Notes under the pieces: model-generated
Told to the model about the DNA's origin: nothing
The model's input: only the letters and a program-made list of their open reading frames with translations
Databases searched by the model: none
NCBI RefSeq assembly: GCF_000378105.1
Contig: NZ_KB899254.1
Location: forward strand, 105,722 to 169,721
Direction of reading: 5' to 3'
Source: Rubritalea marina DSM 17716
Lineage (GTDB): Bacteria > Verrucomicrobiota > Verrucomicrobiia > Verrucomicrobiales > Akkermansiaceae
DNA length: 64,000 nt
Part shown: positions 8,650 through 18,158 of the stretch, piece by piece
How positions within the stretch are numbered: the stretch's first letter is position 1
Layout of the letters: each line of letters opens with the position of its first letter
Position numbers and translations under genes: made by a program

Positions 8650-9789
8650 ATGATTCGCCCACTTTGTCTCATTTTAATTCTTGCTAGCTCTTGTGCTTTT
8701 GCTCAAGACGTGCCGCCCGTGAAGCCGACCGAGCAAGCAGCAGCTCCAGTAGTTCAAAAAGCGGCTTCAAAGCAAGTTGAAGTTTCAGCCAAGCGCCTAC
8801 GCATCGCCACACTGCAGATCTTCCTCGATCAAGAGGCCTTTGGTCCGGGTGTCATTGATGGCAAGATTGGTACCTTTACCGAACGTGCCATTGAGACATA
8901 CATCGATAGCAAGGGACTGAAGTCAGAGAGCGAACTCTACCAGCTTTCTCAGTCATCCGTGAGTCAGCCGTTGCAGAAGGTCATCGTGCCAGACGCCGCC
9001 CAAAAGTATGTCGATACGGACTTTCAATACGGTGACGATCGCGTCTATCAAGCGAGTCGCAAGGATATGCCATACCGCTCCGTCGGGGAATTTATGGCTG
9101 AACGCTACCACACGACTGTGGAGTATTTGATGCACTTGAATGGTCGCTCCAAGATCAACAATGCCTTTAGCGGAAAAGAATTGGTGGTTCCTAATATCAA
9201 TCCATTCCGCATTGAAGCCATGTCCATTGGCCGAGGCTTCGGAAAGGATCCGATCCTCAGTGCGCGCTGGGCGGTCGTGGATACTGGAGATCGCCAGATT
9301 CGCATCTACGAACCACTCAGCATCCACCCTCCTGAAACAAAGGGTGGGTTCTTTGGTTTATTTAAGAAAAAGCGTCAAGAGACTCTCGAGTATGGCTCGC
9401 CTGATGTGAAGGTGGATCTTACTGCTGCAGATGAGGCTGGTGCCACCCTAGTGGCCGCATTTCCAATCACTCCTGGCAAACCGCAATTCATTCGTCGCGG
9501 CACTTGGAAGATGAAAAACTCGGTGCAGTTTCCGACGTGGCGTTTTGATGACGCGCTTTTGAAGACGGGTAAATATAGTAAAGATGGCCTGGTGATTCCT
9601 TCGGGGCCCAATAGCCCAGTGGGGGTTCATTGGATGGGGCTGACGCGTAAGGGTGTGGGGATCCATGGTACTGACAATCCAAGTAAGATCGGCCGAGGTC
9701 GCAGTTCTGGTTGTGTGCGTATGGCCAATTGGGACGCGGCTCGCATGCCTAGTATCCTCCGTCCCGGTGCTGTGGTGATTATCAAATAG
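8650..9789 (+). CDS. L,D-transpeptidase (YkuD domain) with peptidoglycan-binding N-terminus
   Basis: Exported enzyme expected to form 3-3 cross-links in peptidoglycan or anchor lipoproteins to it. The start at 8650 gives a signal peptide ending SSCAFAQ. A peptidoglycan-binding-like segment follows (LQIFLDQEAFGPGVIDGKIG), then a LysM-like stretch (RYHTTVEYLMHLNGRS), then the YkuD catalytic domain with GIHGTDNPSKIG and RSSGCVRM. The catalytic Cys, Arg and upstream His are present; the common SHGC motif reads SSGC, a variant often seen in ErfK-type proteins. An in-frame upstream ATG at 8503 lies inside hflX and is unlikely. Confidence 0.9.
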   Translation: MIRPLCLILILASSCAFAQDVPPVKPTEQAAAPVVQKAASKQVEVSAKRLRIATLQIFLDQEAFGPGVIDGKIGTFTERAIETYIDSKGLKSESELYQLSQSSVSQPLQKVIVPDAAQKYVDTDFQYGDDRVYQASRKDMPYRSVGEFMAERYHTTVEYLMHLNGRSKINNAFSGKELVVPNINPFRIEAMSIGRGFGKDPILSARWAVVDTGDRQIRIYEPLSIHPPETKGGFFGLFKKKRQETLEYGSPDVKVDLTAADEAGATLVAAFPITPGKPQFIRRGTWKMKNSVQFPTWRFDDALLKTGKYSKDGLVIPSGPNSPVGVHWMGLTRKGVGIHGTDNPSKIGRGRSSGCVRMANWDAARMPSILRPGAVVIIK

Positions 9790-9849
9790 TTTCAATACCC
9801 AAAGGTAGGCCCGAGGCTTTTTTCTCGCTGAATTACGTGAATGCTCGGC

Positions 9850-10446
9850 CTAGCTATTGAGCATGCGTAGGGCGCCGCGGAGGAGCTCTTCGGTTCCGAT
9901 GTCTGGCTGAGCAGCTACGACTGCTTTCACCGCTTTGCGGGCTTCGGCCTGCTTATACCCCAAGCCAATGAGTGCGAGTTCGGTGTCGTTGATCGCACTC
10001 GGAGCGCTGGATTCGCTGGCAGTTTTCCACCCATCCGCGACACCAACTTTGTCTTTGAGTTCCAACACGATCCGTTCCGCCGTTTTTTTTCCGAGACCTT
10101 TAATTTGTGAAAGGGCTGCGACATCTCCTTCAACCACAGCGGACTTGAAGGCATCAACGCTCATCCCACTGAGTACTGCCATCGCAATTGCAGGACCAAT
10201 GCCAGAGACGCGATCGATGAGTAGGAGAAAAACATCGCGCTCCGCGTCTGAGGCAAAGCCGTAGAGACTCTGTGAGGTTTCACGTACCTGCAGATGGGTG
10301 CGTAAGTCGACCTCCACACCCTCGCTTAAGTGTAAAGAATCAAAAGTCGATACGGGAATGTTTACTAAATATCCCACTCCTGAGACATCGATGATGACTC
10401 GATTCGGGAGTGCTTCTAGTACCGTTCCTCTTAGGCGCGCTATCAT
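9850..10446 (-). CDS. ruvA: Holliday junction DNA helicase subunit RuvA
   Basis: Binds four-way junctions and loads RuvB for branch migration. About 198 residues. The protein opens with MIARLRGTVLEA, matching the usual MIGRLRG start; an ATG two codons upstream (10452) is equally possible. The OB fold spans about residues 1-65. Two helix-hairpin-helix motifs follow (LLIDRVSGIGPAIAMAVL and ALSQIKGLGKKTAERIVLEL). A flexible linker leads to the C-terminal RuvB-contact domain (ALIGLGYKQAEARKAVKAV). ruvB and ruvC are not in the window. Confidence 0.95.
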   Translation of the reverse strand: MIARLRGTVLEALPNRVIIDVSGVGYLVNIPVSTFDSLHLSEGVEVDLRTHLQVRETSQSLYGFASDAERDVFLLLIDRVSGIGPAIAMAVLSGMSVDAFKSAVVEGDVAALSQIKGLGKKTAERIVLELKDKVGVADGWKTASESSAPSAINDTELALIGLGYKQAEARKAVKAVVAAQPDIGTEELLRGALRMLNS

Positions 10447-10737
10447 TCTCATAGCATTACAGTCACAGCAAGCCTATGACCAGTCTCTTCATCGAGCAAT
10501 CCATGAAAAAACAATTGTTGGAGGTCTGTTGGATCGTAATTCATTCAGGATAAATGTAATGTGTTCTGGTGGTGCGCGCCAGGACATGCCCAATCGCTCG
10601 ACTGACGAGGCTTCGCGTGTCGGAAATTAAAAAATACGACTTTTTGGATGATTTCTCTTGGCAAGGTTGATCTGATTTCATAAATGTTGAAATTTGCAGT
10701 CGCTTTTTTTGGAGTGGTGTGCTAAAGTGGGTTTGTT

Positions 10738-11034
10738 ATGGCAACTACTAAAAGAACTCGCTTTTCTCGTCGCGTCCCGGATCACGTGACTGATGAGATC
10801 GTTCATGTCCTTGGAGCGGATGATCGCTTGTTTGGTTTCAATGAACTATTCGAGAGTGTTTTTGATCGCCTCAAAGAACGCAACGCTGTGAGTGGCGGGG
10901 AAGAAATGTTACGTCTTCGTGCGTACGAAAAGCTTCAAAACCTAGTCACGCGTGGCATGGTTGAAAAGCAGGGCAAAGAATACAAAGGTCTTTCGCGTCT
11001 TCCTGAAGCACACAGCTCGTTCGAAGCAGAATAG
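10738..11034 (+). CDS. Hypothetical small basic protein
   Basis: A 98-residue protein I do not recognise. It starts with a basic stretch (TKRTRFSRRVPDHV) and the rest looks mostly helical, ending with a region like a winged-helix wing (LVTRGMVEKQGKEYKGLSRLPE). A small DNA- or RNA-binding protein is possible. It has its own upstream spacer and a very strong hairpin terminator behind it, so it is probably transcribed alone. No secretion signal. Confidence 0.7.
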   Translation: MATTKRTRFSRRVPDHVTDEIVHVLGADDRLFGFNELFESVFDRLKERNAVSGGEEMLRLRAYEKLQNLVTRGMVEKQGKEYKGLSRLPEAHSSFEAE

Positions 11035-11099
11035 ACTCCCCAATTTAGAATCACTCTAACCACGTTTTCATTAGAAAACATATCTTTAACCTTTAATTG

Positions 11100-11140
11100 T
11101 AGCTCACACTGGTGTAACCAGTGTGAGCTACTTCTTTTTA
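11100..11140 (+). terminator. Strong intrinsic terminator
   Basis: A 14-bp perfect stem (11100-11113 with 11117-11130) with a three-base loop, followed by a T-rich stretch. It separates the small basic protein from nuoA. Confidence 0.8.
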
Positions 11141-11174
11141 GGGGGTAGTATTTGAAAGAACCCAGACTGAGCAG

Positions 11175-11546
11175 ATGCTAGAATCCTATTTACCCGTAGT
11201 CTTACAGGCCGTCATTGCGATTGGCTTTGCAGCCATAGCCCTTGGGTTGAGTGTGTTGTTAGGTAAGAAGGGTTCTGGGATGGAAGCGAAAGACACAGTC
11301 TACGAGTGTGGCATGTTGCCCATTGGTGGAGGCACGCCCCGATTCTCGGTGAAGTTTTATTTGGTGGCGATGTTATTTGTGCTGTTTGATATTGAGGTGG
11401 TATTTATGTATCCATTTGCGGTGCAGTTTCACGATTTAATCCGCGAGAGTTCTACGGCATTGTATAGCGTTTTAGGTTTTGCTGGCATATTGGCGGTGGC
11501 CTATGTTTACGCCTTGAAGAAGGGTGCGTTTAGTTGGAACGAATAG
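11175..11546 (+). CDS. nuoA: NADH-quinone oxidoreductase subunit A
   Basis: Membrane subunit of respiratory complex I. At 123 residues with three transmembrane helices it is standard. Family landmarks are YECGMLPIG with the conserved Glu-Cys pair on the loop near the quinone site, then RFSVKFYLVAMLFVLFDIEVVFMYPFAV, the most conserved helix. The gene stands alone: no nuoB follows; the next gene is ppc, 141 bases on. The rest of complex I must lie elsewhere. Confidence 0.95.
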   Translation: MLESYLPVVLQAVIAIGFAAIALGLSVLLGKKGSGMEAKDTVYECGMLPIGGGTPRFSVKFYLVAMLFVLFDIEVVFMYPFAVQFHDLIRESSTALYSVLGFAGILAVAYVYALKKGAFSWNE

Positions 11547-11687
11547 GGGCATCCAGGCCGCTAGTATGCTCAAATATGTGAAGCTTTGAGCAAGAATTGA
11601 TAAGTCCAATTTGTGGTGCTGTGATGCAAGCGATTGGATGCCTGAATTCACTCTTGCCCCTTTGGGATCGATGTCCATACTACCCGC

Positions 11688-14441
11688 GTGACTGACAAGA
11701 ACCAGATTAGAGAAAATTTACGTAGCGAGGGCTTTGAGCTTATTGACAGCACGCTATCGTTATTGGTCGATAGCTTGAGTGATGCTCTGAAGAGCCTTGG
11801 CGAAGACGACCTTATTCCATTCTTGCCGTGGCGTGGGGAGACCCCGGCCTCTGAGGCTCCGGAAGGAGTTCAGCAGCTTTACTCGATTGGCTTCCAGCTG
11901 CTTAATATGGTGGAAGAGCGTGTGTCTTCAGCAATCCGTCGCGAGCGTGAAAAGGAAATTGGCGCGGAGTCGATTCGTGGGCTCTGGGCGCGTTCGCTCT
12001 CCGAGATGCAGAAGCTTGGGATGACTGAGGATCAGATTATAGAGGTGCTCAAGGATGTGCATGTTGAGCCGGTACTCACCGCTCACCCGACCGAGGCAAA
12101 GCGTGTGACTGTGCGCGAGCGCCACAGCGAGATTTACCAACACCTCGTGGTCAGCGACTATGAAAAGTATAGCAAGACTGAGCGTAGCCGCGTGCAGAAC
12201 AAAGTAACTGCTGCACTCGAAACGCTATGGCGTACGGGGGAAATTCACCTTCACCGACCAGATATCAACGCGGAATTGCGTAATGCCCTCTATTACTTGC
12301 GCGAGATTTTCCCGGCTGTTTTGACTCGACTGGACGGGCACTTCTACGACGCGTGGAAGGAAGCGGGCTTCTCTACGGACAAGCTGCAGTCTGCTGACGC
12401 CATGCCACGATTGACGTTTGGCACGTGGATCGGTGGTGACCGAGATGGCCACCCGTTGGTCACACCGGAAGTGACTGAGCGCACACTCAATGACCTTCGT
12501 GATCACTCGTTTGTGCTCCTTCGCAAGGAGCTCAAGGAAGTGGCACATCATCTAACTATTTGTAGCCAGCTTCAGGATACTCCGGAAGAACTTACGACAC
12601 GTATTGCGCAAATCCAAGGCTCCCTGTCGGATCCAGTATGGGCAGCAAAAGTGATGGCGCAGAACCAAGAAGAACCATGGCGCCAGATCGTTTACCTCAT
12701 GCGAGGCAAGCTTTTCGAGACCGCTAATGGTAAGGGCGGCTACGCGACTCCAGAGTTGCTCGATGAAGACCTCGCCTTGGTGGAGAGAACCTTGAATGAA
12801 ATCGGTTGTACCCACCTTGTGGAGCTCTACATTCTTCCGCTTCGTCACAAAGTGAAGACCTTTGGATTCCATCTAGCCACGATTGATATCCGCCAGAACT
12901 CTGAGTACCATGATAAGGCGCTCTCTCAGCTGCTTGTCCGTGCAAAGATTGCCGACGGTGAGAGTTTCGCTGATTGGTCAGAAGAAAAGCGTTGCGAATT
13001 CCTTAGCAAAGAGCTTGAGACCACACGTCCCTTCATTCACAACCGTTGTTCTGCAGGGGCAGAGGCTGACAATGTACTCAATGCCTACCGGGTGATTGCG
13101 AAGCGTATTCACGATCACGGGCATCACGGGATCGGTGCGTTCATCGTTTCGATGACTCGCTCGGTTTCTGATCTTTTAGTGGTGTATATCCTGATGCGTG
13201 AAGCTGGCCTGCTCATCAATACGGAAGATGGCTTGGCCTCTCCAATTGAAGTGGTGCCACTTTACGAAACGAAGGAAGACCTCGATGCGTCTGAGCGACT
13301 ACTCGCTGGTTTCCTCGACCATCCAGTCACCCAGCGGAGCTACCAGTTGCGCTTCCAAGGAGCTCAGCCATTCCAACAGGTGATGTTAGGCTACTCAGAT
13401 TCCAACAAAGATTGTGGAATTCTCACGGCGGCTTGGGCACTGCACCGCGCGGAGAAGGCGATGGTGGATGTGGCAGCAGAACGCGGCATCAAGCTTGGTT
13501 ACTTCCACGGCCGTGGTGGCACGGTGTCTCGTGGGGCTGGCCCAGCTCAGTGGTTCATGGCTGCATTACCGCATGGATCCATGTCTGGTCATTTCCGTAT
13601 GACCGAGCAGGGTGAGACCATTGCGCAGAAGTACGCAAACCTCCCGAATGCTACATTCAATGCTGAGATCCTTCTTGCTTCAGCAGCGGCGACGGCTGCA
13701 GATCATCAATACGGCAACAAAGTGGAGGATCCATGCATCGAGCTTGTGCCGGCACTGGCGCAAGGTTCTGAGTCGGCATACAAGGAGCTCCTACGCACTG
13801 AGGGCTTCATTCCATTCTACCGCGAGGCTACCATCATCGATGCGCTTGAAAACTCACGTATTGGTTCACGTCCGTCACGCCGTACTGGCAAGACAAGCTT
13901 CTCGCTCGACGACCTTCGCGCGATCCCATGGGTGTTCTCATGGACTCAGGCGCGCTACTACCTGCCAGGTTGGTTCGGTACTGGTTCTGCTCTGAAGGCG
14001 CTCAAAGATGAGAAGCCGGAGAAGTTCCAAATGCTTAAAGAGAATCTGGCGAGCTCGGTGTTCCTTACTTACGTGCTCACCAACGTGGAGACCAACCTCG
14101 CATCCGCGAATCGCGAGCTTATGGAAACATACGGTGCGCTCTGTACTGACGCTGCGCTCCGCGATAAGTTTCTTGGGATTATCACCGATGAGTATGAGTT
14201 GACACGAGAGCTTCTTGCTGAGGTCTTCAACGGTTCATTTGCAGAGCGTCGTCCGCGCATGCACAAGACCCTAGAGATTCGCGAAGAGCCGCTCAAAGTA
14301 CTTCACAAGCAGCAGGTGGGCTTGATCTCACAGTGGCGTGCACTCAAGGCAGAAGGTAAAGAGGAAGAGGCTGAAGCCATGTTCCCGAAGATCCTTCTTT
14401 CCATCAACGCAATCTCCAGTGGTCTTCGCACCACTGGTTAA
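11688..14441 (+). CDS. ppc: Phosphoenolpyruvate carboxylase
   Basis: Fixes bicarbonate onto PEP to make oxaloacetate, replenishing the TCA cycle. The start is GTG at 11688. At 917 residues it is the usual bacterial length. Signature 1, LTAHPTEAKR with the catalytic His, lies near residue 133. Signature 2, MLGYSDSNKDCG, and the following FHGRGGTVSRGAGP loop are intact. Conserved GTWIGGDRDGHP is also present, and the C-terminus ends INAISSGLRTTG as in most homologues (final NTG motif here TTG). Monocistronic, with its own terminator. Confidence 0.97.
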   Translation: MTDKNQIRENLRSEGFELIDSTLSLLVDSLSDALKSLGEDDLIPFLPWRGETPASEAPEGVQQLYSIGFQLLNMVEERVSSAIRREREKEIGAESIRGLWARSLSEMQKLGMTEDQIIEVLKDVHVEPVLTAHPTEAKRVTVRERHSEIYQHLVVSDYEKYSKTERSRVQNKVTAALETLWRTGEIHLHRPDINAELRNALYYLREIFPAVLTRLDGHFYDAWKEAGFSTDKLQSADAMPRLTFGTWIGGDRDGHPLVTPEVTERTLNDLRDHSFVLLRKELKEVAHHLTICSQLQDTPEELTTRIAQIQGSLSDPVWAAKVMAQNQEEPWRQIVYLMRGKLFETANGKGGYATPELLDEDLALVERTLNEIGCTHLVELYILPLRHKVKTFGFHLATIDIRQNSEYHDKALSQLLVRAKIADGESFADWSEEKRCEFLSKELETTRPFIHNRCSAGAEADNVLNAYRVIAKRIHDHGHHGIGAFIVSMTRSVSDLLVVYILMREAGLLINTEDGLASPIEVVPLYETKEDLDASERLLAGFLDHPVTQRSYQLRFQGAQPFQQVMLGYSDSNKDCGILTAAWALHRAEKAMVDVAAERGIKLGYFHGRGGTVSRGAGPAQWFMAALPHGSMSGHFRMTEQGETIAQKYANLPNATFNAEILLASAAATAADHQYGNKVEDPCIELVPALAQGSESAYKELLRTEGFIPFYREATIIDALENSRIGSRPSRRTGKTSFSLDDLRAIPWVFSWTQARYYLPGWFGTGSALKALKDEKPEKFQMLKENLASSVFLTYVLTNVETNLASANRELMETYGALCTDAALRDKFLGIITDEYELTRELLAEVFNGSFAERRPRMHKTLEIREEPLKVLHKQQVGLISQWRALKAEGKEEEAEAMFPKILLSINAISSGLRTTG

Positions 14442-14463
14442 GCGCTGATCTATTAGTCATAGA

Positions 14464-14498
14464 GCCCGCGCCTTCTTCACGGAGGCTGCGGGTTTTTT
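14464..14498 (+). terminator. Intrinsic terminator after ppc
   Basis: CCCGC/GCGGG stem with an inner CCT/AGG, followed by six T. Confidence 0.7.
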
Positions 14499-14538
14499 AT
14501 TCCTAAGCTCGAAATGCGGTGAGCGTTGAGTGTTGTGC

Positions 14539-15126
14539 TTAGCCTTCTGGTATGTGGCCAGAGTCTACGGCTTGTCGAACCCGGGTATGAATGTAGTCCC
14601 AGAGCTCTGGGTTGGCCTTCGCTATCTTCTGGTTGCGCTGCACAATCTGAGCGTAGCTTACCTTATTTTTGATCCAGGCTTCGTAGTTGGTGTTGAGGTT
14701 GTGAAGGATCGGAATCATGCGGTCTAGAGCTGCTGCAAATTGCGACTCCTGCGTTTCCTCAGCTTCAAATTCATCCCAAATCGCACGGAATTGCTGCGCT
14801 TGTGGTGAGGGTAGAAGTCCAAAAAGTCGATCTGCAGCTGCTTGCTCGCGTTCGGCTTTGTCCTCGTAACCTGCATCATCATAGCAAAAGGTGTCACCCG
14901 CATCCACTTCGACAATGTCGTGGAGCAAGAGCATATGAATCACTTTATTGATGTCGGTGCCTGGTTTCGCGTAGTCAGCCAAGGTCAGCGCGAAGGTGGC
15001 TACCGCCCAGCTGTGTTCGCCCGAATTTTCATAACGCGACTTAGACATTAGTAGCGTCTGACGCTGCACCTCTTTGAGGCCGTCGATCGCTTTGATGAAA
15101 TCGATTCGTTGCTGGAGCTCGGACAT
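14539..15126 (-). CDS. HD-domain phosphohydrolase (YfbR/HDDC2-like)
   Basis: A 195-residue cytoplasmic metal-dependent phosphohydrolase. The HD signature is complete: His in EHSWAVA, the HD pair in MLLLHDIVEVDAGD, and a later Asp in ALDRMIPIL. This arrangement matches the HDDC2/YfbR group, whose characterised members remove phosphate from deoxyribonucleoside 5'-monophosphates. Substrate here is inferred from the family only. It lies 79 bases downstream of polA in the same direction, so co-transcription with DNA polymerase I is possible. Confidence 0.85.
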   Translation of the reverse strand: MSELQQRIDFIKAIDGLKEVQRQTLLMSKSRYENSGEHSWAVATFALTLADYAKPGTDINKVIHMLLLHDIVEVDAGDTFCYDDAGYEDKAEREQAAADRLFGLLPSPQAQQFRAIWDEFEAEETQESQFAAALDRMIPILHNLNTNYEAWIKNKVSYAQIVQRNQKIAKANPELWDYIHTRVRQAVDSGHIPEG

Positions 15127-15205
15127 GCAAGATCAGTAGCACGTGGGGGGGATGATGAGAATCCTAGATTACATCGTATGGGTGCTGTTCGCTTTCCGAA
15201 TTGCT

Positions 15206-18049
15206 TTAATGCGCTTCTAGCCAGTTGTTGCCGGTGCCAGCGTCGGTTTTTGCTGGGACTTGGTGTGGGAGTGGGAGGGCGGATTGCATGGCTTCTAGAA
15301 TTTTTGGGACGAGTTCATCTTGTTCGTCTAGGGCGAGGTCGAAGATGAGTTCATCGTGGACTTGGAGGATCATCTTGGTGCGGTACTTGCCGGTGCGGAG
15401 GAGTTCGTCTACTTTGATCATGGCGTGCTTGATCATGTCGGCGCCGGTGCCTTGGATCGGGGTGTTGATGGCGGCGCGTTCGGCATTTTTGCGGGTCATG
15501 CCATTGCGTGAGGTGATATCGCGGAGGACGCGCTTGCGGCCGCTGAGGGTGGTGACGAAACCATCTTGTTCTGCTTGCTCGATGGTATTCTCCATGAAGT
15601 CTTTGATGGCGGGGTATTGCTTGAAGTAGGTGTCGATGATTTCGCCGGCTTCGCCGCGCGGGATGCCGAGGCGTTGGGAGAGTCCGAAGGCGGAGATGCC
15701 GTAGATGATGCCGAAGTTGACCATCTTGGCGGTGGCGCGCATGTCGCGGGTGACTTCATCGATTTCCACGCCGAAGACTTTGGCGGCGGTGGCGCTGTGG
15801 ATGTCTTGATCGTTTTGGAAGGCTTCGATCATTGCTTGGTCGCCGGAGATGGCAGCCATGACGCGGAGTTCGACTTGCGAGTAATCGCAAGCGAGGAGGG
15901 TGAAGTCGTCGCCGCGTGGGATGAATGCTTTACGGATCTCGCGGCCGGCTTCGCTGCGGATCGGGATGTTCTGGAGGTTTGGATCCGAGGATGCGAGGCG
16001 CCCAGTGGCGGTCATGAGCTGGTGGAGGTGGGTGTGGATACGGCCATCGCTCGGGCAGATGTGCTCTGGCAGGGCATCGACGTAGGTAGACTTGAGCTTG
16101 GTGGCCTCGCGGAATTCGAGGATCTCGGCGACGATTGGGTGTTTTGGCGCGAGGGTTGAGAGGGTGGATTCGTCGGTCTTGAACTGGCCGGTTTTGGTCT
16201 TCTTTGGCTTTTCAACAAGCTGCATTTCGCCGAAGAGGATTTCTCCGAGTTGCTTTGGTGACTTGAGGTTGAATTCTTTGCCAGCTTGTTGGTAGATCGA
16301 TTTGGTGAGCGATTCGATTTTGGTGGCGAGGGTTTCGCCGATGGTGCCGAGTCCGTCTTTATTGACTGAGATTCCTTCGTGCTCGATGCGTACGAGGACT
16401 GGGAGGAGGGGGGACTCGATCTCGTAGAAGACTTCACTTTGGCCGGATTCATCCAGTTTTTCGGCGAGGATCTCGGCGAGTTGGAAGGTGATATCGGCAT
16501 CTTCGCAAGCGTAGTTGGTGAGTGCCTTGGCGGGGATGGCCGTCATATCGATGAAGTCTTTTTTCTTGGTCTTCTTTTTCTCGGCGAAGGAGAAGAGGTC
16601 GTCTCCAAGGCCCGGGCTCTCTTGGTCAGGGCTTGGGTTTTCTGCCGCTACCTCAGAGAGTTTGATCGGGGTGTAGCCGAGAATGGATTCGGCGAGGAAG
16701 TCCATGTTGTGGCGTTGGTCTGGGTCGACGAGGCTGTGCGCGAGCATGGTGTCGAAAAATGGTGGCGCTACGTCGGCTCCTTGGGCAAGCATGACTGAGA
16801 GGTCGAACTTGAGGTTGTGGCCTATCTTGGTGGCGCTGGACTTGAATGCTGCACCTAGCGTTGTCAGGATTTGTTCGAGTGATAAGCTTGGGTTTGGTGT
16901 GACGAAGTAGGCCTCGCGAGCTTTCCATGAGATGGCGATGCCGAGGATGTCTGCGGTGCGTGGGTTGAGCGCGGTGGTTTCGAGGTCGAAGCACCAGAGG
17001 TCTTGCTTCTCGAGGTTCCTGGCGAGCTTTGTGAGCGCCTCAGGGGTGTCGACGAGTTGGTAGTTGGTCTTGAAATCTGAGAAGGTTTTGAGCTCAGCTT
17101 GTAGGAGGTCGGCTTGTTCGAGGCTTCCAGCGCTGGTGGTGCTGTGGCCGCGACCGGCTCGGAAATCGTTTCCGAAGAGTCGTTTGCCTAGCGAGTTGAA
17201 CTCGAGTTCGGTAAAGAGCGATTGAATGGCTGCGTCGTCACGGGTGCCGAGGAGGAGTTGGTCGAATGTGGTGTCGACTGGCACATCGAGGATGATGGTG
17301 GTGAGGGTCTTGGAGAGGAGCGCTTGTTCCTTATTGTTCTCCACATTTTCCTTTTGCTTCCCTTTGAGTTGTTCGGTGGATTCTAGGAGGGCTTCGACCG
17401 AGCCAAATTGCTTGATGAGTTTTTTGGCGGTCTTTTCACCAACGCCTGGAACGCCTGGGATGTTGTCTGAGGCGTCGCCCCAGAGGGCTAGGATGTCGAT
17501 GACTTGCTTTGGGTGCTCGATTTCCCACTTTTCGAGAATCGCTGGGACATCGAGGAGCTCGACATCGGAGCCTTTGCGGCCGGGCTTCCACATGGTGGTA
17601 CCCTCACTGACGAGCTGGGCGTAGTCTTTATCTGGAGTGACCATGAAGGTGTGGAAGGATCCTTCCTGGTCGGCTTTCAGTGCCAGAGTTCCAATGATGT
17701 CGTCGGCCTCGAAGCCGTCGAGTTCGATGACTGGGATGTGGAAAGCTTCTAAGAGTCTTTTGACCTCAGGGATGGCCTTAGCGAGGTCCTCAGGCATGGC
17801 TTCGCGCTGGGCCTTGTATTCGGGGAATATTTTGTGACGCGGGGTAGGTGCTTTGGTGTCAAAAGCGACGCCTAGGTGGGTGGGCTGATGGTTCTCAAGA
17901 ATGTCGAGCAGGGTGTTGATGAATCCAAAAACAGCAGAGGTATTCATCCCTTTGCTATTGTAAATTGGGTTTCTGATGAGCGCAAAGTGGGCTCGGTACA
18001 CCAATGCCATACCGTCGAGTAGGAAGAGTCGCTTTTCAGATGATGCCAT
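15206..18049 (-). CDS. polA: DNA polymerase I
   Basis: Repair and Okazaki-fragment polymerase, 947 residues, with all three domains. The 5' nuclease (about 1-290) begins LFLLDGMALVYRAHFAL and carries FEADDIIGTLA and the helix-hairpin-helix GVPGVGEKTAKKLI. The 3'-5' proofreading domain (about 340-540) looks active: FDLETTALNPR near residue 355, IGHNLKFDL, and the Exo III motif YACEDAD. The polymerase domain has DYSQVELRVMA (motif A, about residue 723), KMVNFGIIYGIS (motif B, O helix) and QVHDELIFD (motif C). Many family members outside Proteobacteria have lost proofreading; this one has kept it. Confidence 0.97.
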   Translation of the reverse strand: MASSEKRLFLLDGMALVYRAHFALIRNPIYNSKGMNTSAVFGFINTLLDILENHQPTHLGVAFDTKAPTPRHKIFPEYKAQREAMPEDLAKAIPEVKRLLEAFHIPVIELDGFEADDIIGTLALKADQEGSFHTFMVTPDKDYAQLVSEGTTMWKPGRKGSDVELLDVPAILEKWEIEHPKQVIDILALWGDASDNIPGVPGVGEKTAKKLIKQFGSVEALLESTEQLKGKQKENVENNKEQALLSKTLTTIILDVPVDTTFDQLLLGTRDDAAIQSLFTELEFNSLGKRLFGNDFRAGRGHSTTSAGSLEQADLLQAELKTFSDFKTNYQLVDTPEALTKLARNLEKQDLWCFDLETTALNPRTADILGIAISWKAREAYFVTPNPSLSLEQILTTLGAAFKSSATKIGHNLKFDLSVMLAQGADVAPPFFDTMLAHSLVDPDQRHNMDFLAESILGYTPIKLSEVAAENPSPDQESPGLGDDLFSFAEKKKTKKKDFIDMTAIPAKALTNYACEDADITFQLAEILAEKLDESGQSEVFYEIESPLLPVLVRIEHEGISVNKDGLGTIGETLATKIESLTKSIYQQAGKEFNLKSPKQLGEILFGEMQLVEKPKKTKTGQFKTDESTLSTLAPKHPIVAEILEFREATKLKSTYVDALPEHICPSDGRIHTHLHQLMTATGRLASSDPNLQNIPIRSEAGREIRKAFIPRGDDFTLLACDYSQVELRVMAAISGDQAMIEAFQNDQDIHSATAAKVFGVEIDEVTRDMRATAKMVNFGIIYGISAFGLSQRLGIPRGEAGEIIDTYFKQYPAIKDFMENTIEQAEQDGFVTTLSGRKRVLRDITSRNGMTRKNAERAAINTPIQGTGADMIKHAMIKVDELLRTGKYRTKMILQVHDELIFDLALDEQDELVPKILEAMQSALPLPHQVPAKTDAGTGNNWLEAH

Positions 18050-18158
18050 GCAAGTATGATGCTTGGGCGGCGCTAGGGGTCAATGATTTGTCTTTGAAAT
18101 AGTGAAATAATGATCGATTTCAATGGGTAATAGGTTATGAGTTCTAGCAGTTGAGAAG

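Noticed and set aside
10453..10737. Spacer of 285 bases between ruvA and the small basic protein, considered for an SRP or 6S-like RNA.
   Set aside because: Only a small GTTCTGG/CCAGGAC hairpin and AT-rich promoter-like DNA were visible; none of the conserved SRP or 6S motifs was found.
15566..16159. Open frame of 197 codons opposite polA.
   Set aside because: Antisense to conserved polymerase motifs; its Gly/Asp/Glu/Val-rich sequence is a mirror of polA codon bias.
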